Assembly (NCBI RefSeq): GCF_020784725.1
Contig: NZ_JAJGTZ010000028.1
Coordinates: 1 to 64,000 of the forward strand
Length of the DNA: 64,000 nucleotides
DNA from: Limosilactobacillus reuteri
GTDB taxonomy: Bacteria; Bacillota; Bacilli; Lactobacillales; Lactobacillaceae
Direction of reading: 5' to 3'
Shown here: piece by piece, positions 63,941 to 64,000 of the stretch
How the letters are laid out: every line of letters starts with the position of its first letter
Numbering within the stretch: the stretch's first letter is position 1
The notes under the pieces: generated by a model
Told to the model about the DNA's origin: nothing
What the model saw: only the letters and a program-made list of their open reading frames with translations
The model's database searches: none
Made by a program: the position numbers and the translations under genes

Positions 63941-64000
63941 CACGTTTAATAGTAACATATTATACACATAATTAAAGCACAGTCTGGTTTGTGAACACCT

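Overview
The window looks like the chromosome of a heterofermentative lactobacillus, most likely Limosilactobacillus (L. reuteri or a close relative). This is an inference from AT-rich DNA, giant mucus-binding (Mub/MucBP) surface proteins with LPQTG anchors, and the luxS, deoB/pnuC/udp, guaA and coaA gene set. Nearly all genes lie on the minus strand. No rRNA, tRNA or CRISPR array was seen.

Region 1 (1-33.5 kb) is a tandem cluster of three enormous secreted adhesins. The first is cut by the window edge. The second is 4960 aa, mostly Mub/MucBP repeats behind a YSIRK-like signal. The third is 4669 aa with a KxYKxxKxW signal, a BspA-type leucine-rich block, about 24 MBG repeats and a few MucBP units. 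The two complete genes end in LPQTG sorting signals.

Region 2 (33.5-44 kb) holds small units with clear RNA-level control. luxS and an orphan metQ sit behind a T-box leader with a near-consensus promoter. A TPP riboswitch and terminator lead only to a gene remnant. An MFS efflux gene sits behind a strong leader terminator. Other genes encode a matrixin-like zinc protease, a YczE-like membrane protein, a zinc alcohol dehydrogenase, a DUF4767 lipoprotein with an odd start, a GNAT acetyltransferase and a LysM protein. Several very small ORFs with good ribosome binding sites were found here (41 and 38 aa).

Region 3 (44-50.4 kb) has a YwlG homologue and a nucleoside salvage operon: Crp-family regulator, uridine-phosphorylase-like enzyme, PnuC transporter, phosphopentomutase. 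A cre-like box precedes it. A decayed ATPase fragment, intergenic repeats and a SpoU rRNA methyltransferase follow.

Region 4 (50.8-59.6 kb) is an integrated element of about 8.8 kb bounded by a 22-bp direct repeat and placed just downstream of guaA. It carries a frameshifted tyrosine integrase, a DUF3173 protein, a HUH replication initiator, an FtsK/TcpA-like ATPase, a small membrane protein and a DUF961-like protein, in the order of a minimal Tn916-type core. Its cargo is a type ISP restriction enzyme that appears to have lost the methyltransferase catalytic segment.

Region 5 (59.7-64 kb) is core genome: guaA, a 29-aa ORF with its own terminator, an AAA_14/DUF4143 ATPase, and coaA.
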